A stretch of 64,000 bases of DNA from Phlegmacium glaucopus (GCA_015039465.1 MU130698.1:633529-697528), one strand, 5' to 3'. Shown: positions 1-11,780, numbered from the stretch's first letter. The notes: a model not told the origin generated them from the letters alone. A program made the numbers and translations.

Positions 1-15
1 TTTATATCCGTGTAG

Positions 16-294
16 GAAAAAGAAGATATTGGACTCGACCCACGCACCGAAGATCCTCTGTACTCACCCGTCTATTCAGCTAGACGACCCGATCCTCCCA
101 CACCACTTCCACTTCAATCTTTACGAACGCCCTCACGAGATCTCTCCAACATGAAGCTTGCCCAGAACCAAACCGAGCTAAGTAGGCAAATCGGAGACCT
201 AGCAGCAACTATTGAGATACAAGGAAAGATGTTACAGCGTCTGATGGAGGTGATGGAGGAGAATACGAGGAAGGCGTCGTATACGAACCGATAA
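16..294 (+). CDS. C-terminal exon of an unknown gene (5' part outside window)
   Basis: An open frame runs from just after a TAG-ending intron acceptor at 13-15 to a TAA at 292-294. The predicted segment is about 92 residues: a proline- and arginine-rich stretch, then a helical, coiled-coil-like tail with the pattern NQTELSRQIGDLAATIEIQ followed by LQRLMEVMEEN. It has no methionine near the start, so it is most likely the last exon of a gene that begins outside the window. I do not recognise the family. The downstream sequence to about 676 shows no further coding signal and would hold the 3' UTRs of this gene and of the transporter on the other strand. Confidence 0.6.
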   Translation, partial: EKEDIGLDPRTEDPLYSPVYSARRPDPPTPLPLQSLRTPSRDLSNMKLAQNQTELSRQIGDLAATIEIQGKMLQRLMEVMEENTRKASYTNR

Positions 295-676
295 CAACGA
301 CTGACAACGTTTTGACTTTATTTTTATTCCTGGAGGGGCGTTCTACTTGTTTTAAATATCGATATCTCGGGATTTTCAGTAATTTACGGAAATGATTTCA
401 AGAAGAGGTGTATGATTAGAAAGATAGCGTTAGGTGTCTATGTAGTAAGATGCCACGTTGATGATAAATTCACCCTATATGGCACTAGATCTGGTTGGAC
501 CTACAGCTCTCGCTTTTTTCAGCACGTTTCATGGTTTCATTCTACGTTGTACGTTGATGTATCGAATTTCGTAAAAGGACATGGCCTCGTGCTTTACCAA
601 TAACTAAGTGATCCTGAAGTTCAAATCTACCTTTACTGTATTTATGATAGTCGACGCCCCTGCTGGTGGTCTATAT

Positions 677-3017
677 TTATAAAGATGCTCTACCTCTAGA
701 TTCATATGGCAAAAGAAGGGCAATTAACCCAGCAGCAATGAAAACAGCCCCTGCGATAAAAATTGGTATAGCCGTCGTTAATTTTGCGTACAATGCAATA
801 ACTGGAGCCTAATTTGACGTCAATTACTGGTAACTAAGTCATTGAGTAGAATATTTTACGCACCATAACACCAAAAATACGATTCCCAGTAGCTGTCAAC
901 GCATTCCCCGTCCCTCTATCCTTAGTCGGGAACAGTTCAGGAGTAATAGCGTATAATACGCCATACATGATATTGCTTGTGAAACTATAGGCACAGTTCC
1001 ATCCAAGCAAAGCATTGGAAGTTCGGGCGGTTGTAGAGATTAGGATGAGGACTCCCGTTAGAACTGTAAACAGAAGGGATGAGAGAGACGAAATTCAGTT
1101 GTCTATCTTGGGTATTAGTGCAAGGGTAATAGAGACCTGTTGATATAGACAACGTCCCCCGTCTGCCTATAATAGGTAGATCGACCATGTATCCAGCGAG
1201 GAGCGCACCAGGTAGTCCAATGACACTCAGGATTACTTGCTGTAAATATCGTTACGAGCATATACAGTTGGAGGACGCGATGAGGCTCACATTACGGTAG
1301 GTAATATAAACAGATCCGTCTCCAAAGTCGGCTCCTCTTGTTGCGAGACTGTTTCGTTAGTTAAGGATAATTGTATTAAAATCCAGAAAAAAAAACACTC
1401 ACTAGACTGGTATGAACGAATTATAACTATATATGTATAGCATCCATTAGATATATGACTGGAAATCGAAATATGCCAGTCTGGGCTCACAGAGGAAAAC
1501 CCAACCCAATCAAGGCTGTACAAGTGTCGTCATCAGTCAGAAGCGGTTTTATAATTAACCCTCCACTCACCCCAGAGAATAATCAAAAGTGACGTTGAAT
1601 AAGCCAATTTTTTCGTTGCAAACAACGGATAAACATGATTTGAATCGAACTTCGATAATTGTTCTCGAATAACTCTCCCAGCATAACTTCCTCCAAGAAT
1701 CTTTCCATCTCCCTTGGCTGATTCTGCTGTTTTTCCATCAATCTTCTCAGCACTTTTAAGTTCTTCAATACTCAACGACGAATGAACTGCATTATATCGA
1801 GCAACTTTATGAACCACGTCGACCGCTTCCTGATCTCTCCCTCTTCCCATGAGATATTTCGGACTTTCATGCAATTTGAAAACGAAGAATCGGATAATCC
1901 AGAGTATCATCATGAACCCTCCCATCGCATACTGAAAATAACGCCATCCCTGATTGGAAGATCGTAGACAGACAGTTCCAGGAGTGAATGAACAAGAGAA
2001 ATTTCCGAGTAATGGCCAAGCAACCTATAAAAGGGTGAATGTAAGAATGGTATTGCCGGACCATGGTAGAATATTAAAAGATCACGAAGGCTTCGAGATA
2101 CCTACCAGACTTGCTATTAGCTGACCAACAGCCCACCATATAGATAAGACCGTCAGTAGATATTGATGTGATACTGGAACGAACTCTATCATACGAATTT
2201 AGTATATATTACGATTATTTCGGCGAGAGGAATACATACCAAGAAAGATGGCAGAATCTACTGGGAGATTCCCGCCTACACCCACTGAGAAAACGGCAGT
2301 TAAAGCAGTCAACGTAATAAAATCAGGGGCGCCGCCAGCTGCAATGGCAAATACTCCCGTAATGAACAGAGTAAAGTTAAATGAAAACCTAAGTAGAAGA
2401 AGCACCGTCGTTAGATTCTCACATAAAAAGAACGAGAGAGAAGGAAGAATAACTTTCGACCCCATATATCAGCTCCTACACCCCAAAATACTGCCCCTAC
2501 CAATAAGCCAATGTTTTGACCGAGTTTTAGGAATGGTGCTTGCATCTGGAACTCGTTCTGGACTGGAGGTAAAATTAGTCCTGTTACAATCTTTTGTCGT
2601 CATGTTATGTCAATAATGACAGAAGGGAGGTGGACGGGAGATTCATTTACAGGCCAGAGGTTATCTCTAACAAACAGTAAGAAAGGTTATCTGAACAGCA
2701 TTGGGAGAAATACATACGAGATATATCCGAAACCAGTGACGACGAAAAGAGCCCTAAGACAACCAACCATACTTGAATAATACACAAAAGGGCGCTCGAA
2801 CTGTGATTTACCATTGGTAACGACCCATGCCAATCTCCTGAAGGGCCTCATTCAAGACAGTTACTTTTTCTCGATACACCAAGGTCTCAGAACTGGCACC
2901 AGAATCGTCTTCGATAACAAGTGTCGCAGTCTTCGCTCGAGTAGCGGGAGCGACAGAAAGTTGATGATTGGTTTCATGTTTTTCCAAGTCATCGATAGGA
3001 CTACTAACGCTAGTCAT
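677..3017 (-). CDS. MFS general substrate transporter (sugar/organic-solute transporter type)
   Basis: Multi-exon gene, start codon at 3015-3017, stop at 677-679. Spliced on the minus strand, the exons give the order typical of a basidiomycete MFS permease: an acidic cytosolic N-terminus ending NEALQEIGMGRYQW, helix 1 ALFVVTGFGYISDNLWP, then IVTGLILPPVQNEF, LKLGQNIGLLVGAVFWG, GVGGNLPVDSAIFLG, a central loop HESPKYLMGRGRDQEA, and C-terminal helices GLPGALLAGYMVDLPIIGRRG, YAITPELFPTKDRGTGNA and IFIAGAVFIAAGLIALLLP. Every junction I followed has GT-AG ends and keeps frame, including very short exons near 1410-1530, so the gene appears intact. It would sit in the plasma or an internal membrane and move a small solute by proton coupling. 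The substrate cannot be told from sequence. Confidence 0.9.
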
Positions 3018-3715
3018 GACTGAGGATCAAGTTGCTGTGATAAACCTCGCAACTGAGGACGAAGGGAGGAGATTGATGGGACACAAGAACTATGATAAAA
3101 ATCGTCAGGAAGGCTTTTGTTTGTGCAATGACATCGTAAGTTGATCGTGAATCCGATGGGGTAAAAATCGGGTGGAAATGAGGAATAGAAGTCCAAGGAA
3201 GCTCTACTGAAGTCTGAAGCTTACCTGTGATAACCTGATAACCGCTAGACCATGTGGAGCCAAAGCTAGGAGTCCCAACCATCATAAATAAGTCGCCTAG
3301 TTGATGCGGTGTGGTGCAACTCCGGGCCAGACCCCTCAGAATCGTGAGGTCACCCGGTATTGGATCCTCAGGCCTCAAGGCCAAAGGCCATGAGGTTTTA
3401 TGTACAAAAGAACACTCAGGTGTTTGTGGATGAAGATAGATCGGCAAGTAGAATCGAACCAAATTTGGGACTAGTACTAGTTAGTAGCTAGACACTTACG
3501 AAGATCAACAATCCCTTTAGAAATTGAATGATCTCAAAGGATGAAGGTTAACCTTGGCCTTATATTCTAATCATTTCTCACCTTTTTTTTGGCGGCGTCA
3601 CTTAGCATCTCCTTTTGCTGAGAGTATACGCCTCGCTTACTTACTTAGAATTAGTAGTTTAACCGAGTTTCTGGTCAAGTTGTCAACCAGTTATCAACCT
3701 ATATCGATGATATCA
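3018..3715. other. Intergenic; no gene seen
   Basis: This is the upstream side of the MFS transporter and should contain its promoter. A 150-codon frame on the minus strand (3010-3462) has no family likeness and low-complexity composition, and I take it as chance. Nothing else is supported. Confidence 0.5.
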
Positions 3716-3960
3716 TAGGACCCCTGAAAGTACCCTTGGAACCCATATCCCGATCCGGATAAATTTTTTTGAAAACCCATATGAGCACTGTCCGGATAGA
3801 AATTGAGCCATTTTGGCCGGAACCCAGAGGAGGATTTCCGGATAGAAATTGGACCGGCTGACCTAACCCAGAGCCGCTTCTGCATAAAAAATATGTGCAG
3901 GTACCTGAACACAAGACCTTCCGGAAGGTCATCAACTGAGACATTAACCTTAACCACTAC
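3716..3960. repeat. One-ended relic of a hAT-like MITE (TAGGACCCCTGAAAGT family, copy 1)
   Basis: The segment starts TAGGACCCCTGAAAGT, the same 16 bases that start the repeat at 15881. Inside, the word TCCGGATAGAAATTG recurs (about 3791 and 3838). A start with TAG and internally repeated words resemble the ends of the complete hAT MITEs elsewhere in this window, but I could not find the opposite terminus or a target duplication, so only one end is supported. Confidence 0.45.
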
Positions 3961-4168
3961 ATGAACTAGACATGTGTTATATCCTGTAGTCTACCTCGCA
4001 AGATAGGATGTATTGTGCTCAGCCAAATTTTATCACACCAGTTCTGTAACTTCTGTATAGGGATGCTGAAGTTTGGTTCTGAACCAGTCCACATCAGTAA
4101 ATTCAGGTTCCGCTATGTACCATTCAAGTTATGTAGCACGATATATTGTCATACTGCTGTACTGTGGG

Positions 4169-4705
4169 TAGTGTTGAGCAGGGGTTTTGGAAACCCCTGG
4201 GGTACAAGGGTAAGGGTCAGGGTCAGGGTACAGATTTTTTGACCCTTGAAAAACCCTTACCCTTCTGCAGGGGTCAGGGTATTTTTGGGAATTTTTATTT
4301 CTCTGATATCAGAGTGATCTAACTGTTGTGTATCTATAAAATTGACTTTAAATCAGAGAAAAAGCAATCTAAAGAGGCCTCACTGCTTTCACAACAATCA
4401 GTAGCTTAAAATACTAGTCAAACCCTCTCTATTTCATTTAAAATCTATTGCTAAACACCTTTAACACCCTGAACATGTTTTAAATAATAGCTACTTTGAA
4501 GGCTCCTTTGGATTACAAAGCTTGAGGAAGGATTTGGACCAAACCCTTGCACTAAACCCTGCTGGGGTTTCTTACCCTCCAACCCCTCAGAAACCCTTAC
4601 CCTTACCCTCCAAAACCCTTACCCTCAGCCAAGGGTAAGGGTTTTTGGAGGGTAAGGGTAAGGGTCAGCCTAATTCCACCCTGGGGTTACCCTTGACCAT
4701 CACTA
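4169..4705. mobile_element. hAT-type MITE, 537 bp, with 8 bp TSD ACTGTGGG
   Basis: The element begins TAGTGTTGAGCAGGGGTT and ends AACCCTTGACCATCACTA reading the top strand (4688-4705 region), and is flanked by perfect 8 bp copies of ACTGTGGG at 4161-4168 and 4706-4713. The 8 bp duplication and TAGTG...CACTA termini are diagnostic of hAT elements. It encodes nothing. Both ends are packed with the word AACCCTTACCC and its complement, and the middle (about 4290-4540) is AT-rich. The same words appear in the subterminal regions of the autonomous hAT at 6088-9862, suggesting the same transposase could mobilise it. Confidence 0.9.
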
Positions 4706-4899
4706 ACTGTGGGTCCCTCGGTCTGTAGTGTCCTGCAGACATTCCATAGCACTATATAGTGTCATATATAAAATTCATAGTACTCCATAGCACTTCATAG
4801 TGAGCTCAAATGTTTATTTATTTATTTGATAATTTTCTATTTGTTTTCTTTCTTATTCAATACAAAGTAGATTGGAATAATATTAGTATATTGAAAGAA

Positions 4900-5751
4900 T
4901 AGTGATGCCAAAGTTCGGTTCTGAACTGGTGCAAGAACCAAGAACTGAAAGAACCGAACCGTCAGTTCAGGTTCAGTTCAGTTCAGTCCAAGGATTTTGG
5001 GCTGTCTGTTTGGTTCTTGGTTCTTGGTTTTCTAAGATTTTGAGAACCGGGTTCAAACCAGTTCAAACCAAACTTTCTGACTATATTTTTTTCCTAAATT
5101 ATCTGTGGAGAATGAATTTTATACTAATTATAATCTATAAGTGTTTAGGTGCTGGACCCTGAATCACCCGATCCTTTGGGAGTTGGAGTTCCAAAATTGT
5201 GATTGCTCTCAACCACATAGTGATACACTTAGTAGGGAATGAGCCACCCCATCTCACCACATCACAATGACACCAGAACATCCCCACACCCCCTGTTTGA
5301 TGCCCCTGTCCCCATTTTAGGTGCACACTGGTTGTGCTAGCAACCACCCCTTAACAGAGGGTTTTTTTTTGATTTTTATTAACTATAGACAGCTATGATT
5401 GACGCACAACACGCATGATGCCCAGAAACACCCCCATCACCTGCAACAACCTCCTGGGAGGTATTTTTTAAAATCTTAATTTATTTTTATTTTAGTCAGT
5501 ATTACTATGTATATTAATGTAATAATAAATCAATTATGCATATTGCCAACTGAAAGGAAAAAGATGAGGAAATTGAATGGATAAAACATGAATTTCAAGA
5601 GTTTCTATTGGTTCAATGGTTTGAACCGGTTCTTTCAGTTCTGGTTCAGGTTCTGGTTCAGTTCAGCCAGCAACCTTTCAGTTCGGTTCTTGGTTCTCAG
5701 TTCTCCAAAAATAGTTGAAGAACCAAACTGAACTGAACTTTGGCATCACTA
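4900..5751. mobile_element. hAT-type MITE, 852 bp, with 8 bp TSD TGAAAGAA
   Basis: It starts TAGTGATGCCAAAGTTC and ends GAACTTTGGCATCACTA, an exact inverted repeat of 17 bases. Perfect 8 bp copies of TGAAAGAA lie at 4892-4899 and 5752-5759. The ends are filled with repeats of GGTTCTGAACC-like words on both strands; the centre has no convincing ORF. A related but decayed copy lies at 16327-17400. Confidence 0.92.
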
Positions 5752-5874
5752 TGAAAGAATACTTAGAATAGTACAAGTACATCAAAAATAACCACTACAT
5801 ATACTAAATACTGTTACTATTGTCCTAAGTCCTTTGGTGTAGGTAGTGACATGGCAAATACTAATGTGGTAGAT

Positions 5875-5964
5875 ACTAAATGAGTGGATTGATGGTGGTG
5901 GTGGTGATTGAGCAAGTGGTGGTGGTGGTTAGCAAGTAGTAGTGGCAGTTAGTGAGTGGTGGTG
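5875..5964 (+). repeat. GGTGGTTAGTGAGT minisatellite, left half
   Basis: Imperfect tandem units of GTGGTGGTTAG(C/T)(A/G)AGT. The array is cut by the solo LTR that follows; the other half resumes at 10908. The reverse complement of the same unit makes an array at 17700-17830. Confidence 0.7.
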
Positions 5965-6087
5965 TGTTGAGTTTAGACAAAGGGATAACATCAGAGTAAC
6001 TCCGGATTGGATGGAATGGAACTGGAACAAGTAGCGGAAAAGGATTTTGGCCTCAGCGTATGTGCTGTGCTGCCCAGCTCCTACAAT

Positions 6088-9000
6088 TAGTGATTGTTAT
6101 GGGTAACCCTGGGGTTTTCCAGGGCTACCTGTACCCTTACCCGGCAAACCCTTACCCACTACCAAGGGTAGGGGTTTTAGCAGGTCAGGGTAAGGGTTTT
6201 ATGGGGGTTTACGGGGTTTTATGGGTTTTACGGGTTTCAAAAACCCACACTCAATTTGGAGAAAAGTAAGCAAATACATGATAGGAAGTGGCGGAACTAA
6301 TCTAAGATAGCATCCCATCCAACAGCTAGGTCATCTTCCTTTGCGTTAGCGGGAATCCCGGGTAGTACAACGACAGCCCTAATGTCACTATCTTTTACAT
6401 ATCCCATACGGCTCCATACACCAAGACACATCAAGGCCCGTGTGGATTGAACTGAGAGCTGGCTGCGAAGATGTGAGAGAACAATACGGCCTTGACTGAA
6501 AACCCGTTCAACATCAACGGAGGTAGCTAGTTTTGATACAAGGAAGAATCAAGATCAGTAATATAATCATTGACTTGAAATTTGTTTAAAGTACATACCT
6601 GGAATCGTAAGGTAATTGAGGGCCATACGGTGAAGACGGGGATACACCACCCTCCTTTCATACCACCATTGGCAGACATCTGTTACTTGCTCAGGATCGG
6701 TGCTGAGATATCAATCAAGCTCGTCACGGAGCTCTGAAGGTGCTGGGGCTGAAAGTGTGGGTAAATCATCAAATATATTCGTAGAAAATGAGGGCTGGTA
6801 ACATTGAGGAACAGTAAGTCTATGATGATCAACAAAATTGGAATTGTTTTCGTACCTTGTTCATTGAAATTATTTCATCATCAAGATCCATAAATGCATA
6901 TGTTCTGTCAAATTCCTCGCGAACAATGTTGTGTGCCATTTTGATCCATTCATCCTCCCACCCAGCAGTCTTGAAGTAACGGAGCTTGTGACAAGGGTGA
7001 AGAACTATATGAAATTGTCAGCAAAAGTTATAAATAAGTAAGATAACACGTACCCATTGCAATTTGGTATACCTCAGAGTGATCTGTCTTGTTGTAATAT
7101 CGGTTGAGGGTTTGCTTTCCGATTGTGAGTGCAGCGCGAATTGAAATAGAATAGCTGGCATTTTGAGTTGCCGTTGCGAGGTGGGTGTCAATGTGGTCCA
7201 TGGCAGGTATTACTGTGCTGATGCTTGGGGTGTGGCGCGAAAAAAAAGAGGGTTGCGTGCTTAAAGATCTAGGACAATTATAATCAAACTAATTGATGAG
7301 GGAGCCGAGCCTGCGAGAGGTTACATACCTTTAAGGTATCATATAGATTTTTAGCGACTACCCACTCATCATCTTCCAACTCGCACTTGCGGAGGTTGAG
7401 ATCCCGGTTGGATGTAATTGCGTCGATTGGTACACGATAGTCAAGAGCGAAATTCAACATGTCGAAGGTTGAATTCCAGCAAGTTGAGACATCACGAGGC
7501 ATTATACGAACCTTGAGGCCAAGCTCTTCAAGTTTTGCGAGCCATTGAGGGAGGATAATCGTGGATGAATTCTTGATAGTGTTCACAAGAGCTCGAAGCT
7601 GTCCATGGGATTAGGCAGTTTTGAATAAGATAGCTTGAATTTTGACTTACCTTTGTGAGCATTAACCGAATTGGAACAAGAGACTGTTCCAGCTCAACCA
7701 CTTCTTCCTCAGACATGCCGTTGCGCTCGTCACCGAGTTCGTCATTATCGTCATCATCACCACCCACCTCATCATCATCACCCTCTTCATCACCATCGTC
7801 AGCCTGGGCTACGGTGTCTTCAAGTTCTCGCACGAGTGCAGCCAGTGCATCTGTGGCGTTGTCTGCCAATTCGCCATCTGCTGCCTTTTTCGGTGCGTCA
7901 AACTGGTGGAGAATGCTTTTAGCGGCGAGGTTAAGGATATGGGTGAAACAGCGGGTTTGATTAGCCGTGCCAGGGAAGTTTTTGACAAGTGTTGCCAGAT
8001 GTTTGATCATGGCATCGTTGTTGGATGTGTTATCGCAGGTGATGGAGAGGATCTGAGACGGCAAGGTAAGTTTCAACTAAAGTTCCATAATATAACAAAA
8101 ACTCACCTTGTCTTCGATTCTGAACTCCTCAAGGACTTTTACAAAAGCCTCTGCTAGATTAATGCCTGAATGGGACCTCGCCACCTCAACAAGATCCAGG
8201 AGCATGGAAATTGGGACCCCTTCATGTTCGAAATGGACAGTAATCGCAACAAATGCCTTGTGGTTCGGTGATGTCCAAGCATCAGTCGCGAAGTTCAAAG
8301 TGCCATCATACTCCTGAGGATGCTTGGTGAGTAACGGAAGTTGCTAAAATGAAATATAAATTTACCTGTAGCATCTTAGCAATACACTTTCGGGCCTGCA
8401 CAAAGATTTTTTTCACGTCATGAGAGACGGTTTCTGCAGAAGGTATGTGATAACTTGGGCGGCCAGTCTTCATTAAGGACTGGAACCCACGATCATTGAC
8501 GACTTGGAAGGGCTGCTTGCTTTCGGCAACCCAACGCACAATCTCTGCACTTTATTACACAATTAGATGGCACTGATACTAGGGTAGAGATAGGATAACT
8601 CACCGAGCTTTGGTTGTGGTATGTTGACGGTGACTGTAAGTTACTTTTCCTTTGGCAACACATTTAAATGCCTCTGTAATTGACGAGTTTACTGATACCA
8701 TATTTTCTAAAGCCTCGCGAGCAGCTTGGATACTCTTCGTGTTGTCAGCGGCGGCCACGGCCTCGTCTCCCCAGCATATTTTCGCATGCTTGCGAAGATT
8801 ACTGGTAGATTTGGCATCGCCTGTGTCAAGGTATCGACGGACCATGCGGCCATTCCCTTTATCCAAGCAACGTGCTGCAGCACACTCAAAAATGTGAACG
8901 CGACGGTCTTTGATGTATGTGATGGATGGTATTTGCTTGAAAAATACATAAATGCTCGAGTTCCATTCCTTCGAGAGCCGTTCTGTATGTTCATCAGTAT

Positions 9001-9862
9001 AGTATGAATATTGTACAATATCTATTAATAATGGACCTAATTCTGCCTCAGCAGACTCTTCAGGCCCCTCAGGGACTTCATTTTTGTCATCGTCATCATC
9101 ATCGGCAGTGACTAAGGATGGTGGACAGTCTTCCTCATCATTGGAATCATCAGTGCCATTGCTAAGCTCAAGAACATGAGATAGATTTGAGGGAGCTACA
9201 CTAGTATGCAGATAGATATCTTCATCATCGACTTCTTCCATGCGGACGGAAGTAGATCTTGAAGCTGGCTGAGACTTCTTGGGAGGAGCTACAGGAACTA
9301 CATCATCACTGTCGTCATCATCATCACACTCATGTTGACAAACAGCAATGAAAATTGGTTGCCCATTAGAATAGAATTTTCAATACTAATAAGTGAGATA
9401 TGAACTTACATTAGAACTGTTGTTAGGTGGTTTGGCCGCAGTTGGTGCGATGTTGGATTTCATGGCTTCGCGAGCCTTTTTCCTGACAACGAGGGGGTCT
9501 CCATTGTTGGCAGCACATTCTGTAACAGTGCGCTTGCGACGAAGGGCCAAGGAATCTGAAGAAAAGGACATAGATATATATTTGAGGATGGATTGCGTTA
9601 TGAGGATCTGGATGACACTCACTGGAGGTAGTCTTCTCGATGTTTGTTGATATACAAAAAATAAAATAAATTTTGGTACTATGCAGTTGAATACAAGCCC
9701 CAAAGTGGTAGGATCTTACCCGCCGTGAACCTGGCAGGTAAACCGCCAACCCGTGCCAGGGGTGCGGGTATGCAGAGGGTTGACAAAGTCCTACCCTTAC
9801 CCATACCTGAGCATACCCTACCCATCACCCATCACGGGTTACATAACCCGTTACAATCACTA
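6088..9862 (-). mobile_element. hAT DNA transposon, 3775 bp, with 8 bp TSD CCTACAAT
   Basis: Termini TAGTGATTGTTATGGG (6088) and, on the other end, ...CAATCACTA (9862); perfect CCTACAAT duplications at 6080-6087 and 9863-9870. Subterminal regions (6100-6240, 9715-9850) are full of AACCCTTACCC/GGGTAAGGG-type words, presumably transposase binding sites. It carries one transposase gene on the minus strand. It sits inside solo LTR copy A, so it inserted after that LTR. Confidence 0.95.
6297..9571 (-). pseudogene. hAT transposase, interrupted by one in-frame stop
   Basis: Start about 9571, stop at 6297-6299, spliced by short introns. In order: an acidic N-terminus; a BED-like zinc finger (CAAARC ... 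STSNLRKHAKIC, about 8770-8900); the RNase H-like core with TDAWTSPNHKAFVAIT, ITCDNTSNNDAMI and CFTHILNLAAKSIL; an Asp/Glu-rich insertion near 7690-7860; DVSTCWNSTFDML; and the C-terminal hAT dimerisation region TSVDVERVFSQGRIVLSHL. A TGA at 6711-6713 lies in frame between DEL(D) and YLSTDPEQ, where the reading frame is otherwise preserved. It removes the dimerisation domain unless read through. CGA to TGA is the simplest origin. The protein would cut and paste this element; this copy is probably dead. Confidence 0.88.
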
Positions 9863-10310
9863 CCTACAATGTCCTGATTTTGGAAGCAGAAGAGAACAGA
9901 AAGATGGAAGACCTCAGTGACTTAGAGGATGAACAAGAGGAGGAAACTAAGTTGATATTCGAACTGAGGAAAACATACAAGTTTCAAGTACTTAAATAAT
10001 AAAAGGAATTGCAACCAAAATATAAAGGATAAATATAAAGTGCTGTGTTCTGCTCCCAGAAGGTCCTGCATTCTTGGGTGAATAATCCATAGCGGGTGTG
10101 CTGACTGATAGTGGGAAAGTGATGACAAAAAATAGTGGTTGTGGCGAAGATGTGGTATTGGGTTTGGAGTATTGTTGGAGGAGCCAGAATGATATGGAGA
10201 AGTCTCGGAGTTGGACGTTGGAGTAGATCTGGAAACAAGGGAAGGTACTGGAATGGAGTATGGAGTACCGGAGACAACTCTGATGGAGCTGGACTGGAGT
10301 CACATATAAC

Positions 10311-10888
10311 TAGTGTTTGAAAGTCTGGTCCAGTCCGGTTTTTTGGTATTTTTGGGCAGGACCGGGACTGCAACCGGTCCACTAAGCTTCTAAAAGGTCA
10401 AAAGACCGGACTGGACCGATTAGGACCGGTCCACATCGGTTTTTTGCAGTCCTGGACCAGTCCTGGTCCAAGACTGTCCAGGACCAGACTTTTGACAAAT
10501 ACCGGTCATATTTTCATATATAACATCAGACAAATATGTAGATGTGATCTATACCTTTAGAATAAGCCCAAGAACGTTAAATTCCGTTGGGAATTGACAA
10601 TTTTATGGTGATATTATTTGTTTCCTACTATTTTGTGTACATTTTTACTGTTTTATTTTTTTCTCAGTGAATATTTGACCAATAAATACGGTCTTTATCT
10701 TGTTTTAAAGGGACAAATAGGCGCTACAAGACTACCGGTACAGACCAGTCCTAGGACCGAAGACCGGTCTTTTTCCAGTCTTTGCTTCTCAAAAACCAAA
10801 AAACCGGACTGCTGGTCCGGTCTTTTGCAGCCTGGTCTGGTCTTTTTGCAGTCTTTTTGCAGTCCTGCAACTGGACTTCCAAACACTA
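10311..10888. mobile_element. hAT-type MITE, 578 bp, with 8 bp TSD CATATAAC (copy 1 of 2)
   Basis: Starts TAGTGTTTGAAAGTC, ends GACTTCCAAACACTA reading the top strand; perfect CATATAAC at 10303-10310 and 10889-10896. Ends are rich in GGACCGGTCC/AAAGACCGG-type words. No coding capacity beyond chance frames. The copy at 62017-62578 has the same termini and internal sequence with an unrelated 8 bp duplication. Nested in solo LTR copy A. Confidence 0.93.
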
Positions 10889-10907
10889 CATATAACAGAA
10901 TGTAACA

Positions 10908-10990
10908 TGGTGGTGGTTAGCAAGTGGTGGTGGTTAGTGAGTGGTGGTGGTTAGTGAGTGGTGGTGGTGGTTAGTGAGTGGTGGTATGCC
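10908..10990 (+). repeat. GGTGGTTAGTGAGT minisatellite, right half
   Basis: Continuation of the array that ends at 5964, restarting with the 5 bp LTR target duplication TGGTG. Units are more regular here than on the left side. Confidence 0.7.
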
Positions 10991-11780
10991 CTTGGATGGA
11001 GATACAAATTTGTCCAACATGTCCCAGGTCACACCCCTGGACAAACTAATTGAAATAGTACAGTAATTACTCTATCAACATCTGCATAATGAGCAAGTTT
11101 TCCCAGCTCTCACAGAACAAACAAGTGCCTCTTAAATCTCACCTGTTTGACAAGGCCAAGCATGTCAGGAAGCTAAAGAAGGCTGTAATAATATGTGTTA
11201 CAAACTTTTCTTTTTATTTTCTAAACTCCACCAAGCACAATGTTGTTTCACTTATACATGCTTTACTCCTTCTTTTCATTTCTGTCCACACATGTTTACC
11301 TTGTTCTTTTCATTGTTTCACTTTATCTTTCACACACATGCATACAACTCATTGTAATTTGTATGAGTCATTTCATACTTTTACCTATGACTCATCTTTT
11401 ACATGCAGACAACTCATACCTTTATGTGACTCATCCTTTTCATATAAATATTGTATTTACTTAACTTGTATTCTCTAGCTAGTTCTTGAGAATCTTACCT
11501 CCTTTACTCTCAATCTCAAACTCTTGAAGACAATACCTAGAGACAACCTCTTGGCATCTTTAAGAGCTCACTACTACAAAGAATTGATCTTTATACAACT
11601 GATTATGGTCAGAGTCATCTGAACCATTTGAAGTTGTAACAAAAGAACTAGCTACTGTATTCCCCTACGCTCTCTTTCCAGAAGGGTTAGATATACTTAG
11701 CTGAAACCAACACCAAAACAAAACCAAATGAACACTGTGAAAGGAGAAAAACTAAACCAGTGTAAGAATATCAAGCAAAG
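10991..11780. other. AT-rich repeat-like DNA, possible decayed LTR and leader
   Basis: No gene. The stretch 11190-11600 looks like an LTR/leader: pyrimidine-rich, a TATA-like CATATAAATATTG near 11440, and then the gag-like frame starting at 11781. I found no matching second LTR, so the boundaries are not set. A short motif near 11030-11070 (ACTAATTGAAATAGTACAG) recurs near 18025-18048. Confidence 0.3.

Larger units (their letters stand above)
5965..10907 (+). mobile_element. Solo LTR (copy A), 5 bp TSD TGGTG, split by two nested hAT insertions
   Basis: The LTR begins TGTTGAGTTTAGAC at 5965 and ends GAATGTAACA at 10907 (TG...CA), with 5 bp TGGTG at 5960-5964 and 10908-10912. Without the hAT element 6088-9862, the MITE 10311-10888 and their 8 bp duplications it is about 574 bp. 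That matches copy B at 14541-15118 (578 bp, inverse orientation), and a third copy starts at 63753. No gag or pol lies between LTRs here, so it is a solo LTR left by recombination. Whether the parent was Gypsy or Copia cannot be told from the LTR alone. Confidence 0.88.

Noticed and set aside
3010..3462. 150-codon open frame on the minus strand
   Set aside because: No family likeness, Pro/Ser/His-rich, and it lies in the promoter side of the MFS gene.
3440..3475. GGTTCGATTCT on the minus strand as a tRNA T-arm
   Set aside because: The flanking bases do not pair as a T stem and no A box or anticodon arm is in range.
4169..4705. Runs of AACCCTTACCC look like an internal telomere repeat
   Set aside because: The unit is not TTAGGG, is present on both strands at both ends, and is fully bounded by hAT tips and an 8 bp TSD.
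7655..7960. Ser/His-rich plus-strand frames opposite the hAT transposase
   Set aside because: They mirror the Asp/Glu codon run of the transposase on the other strand.
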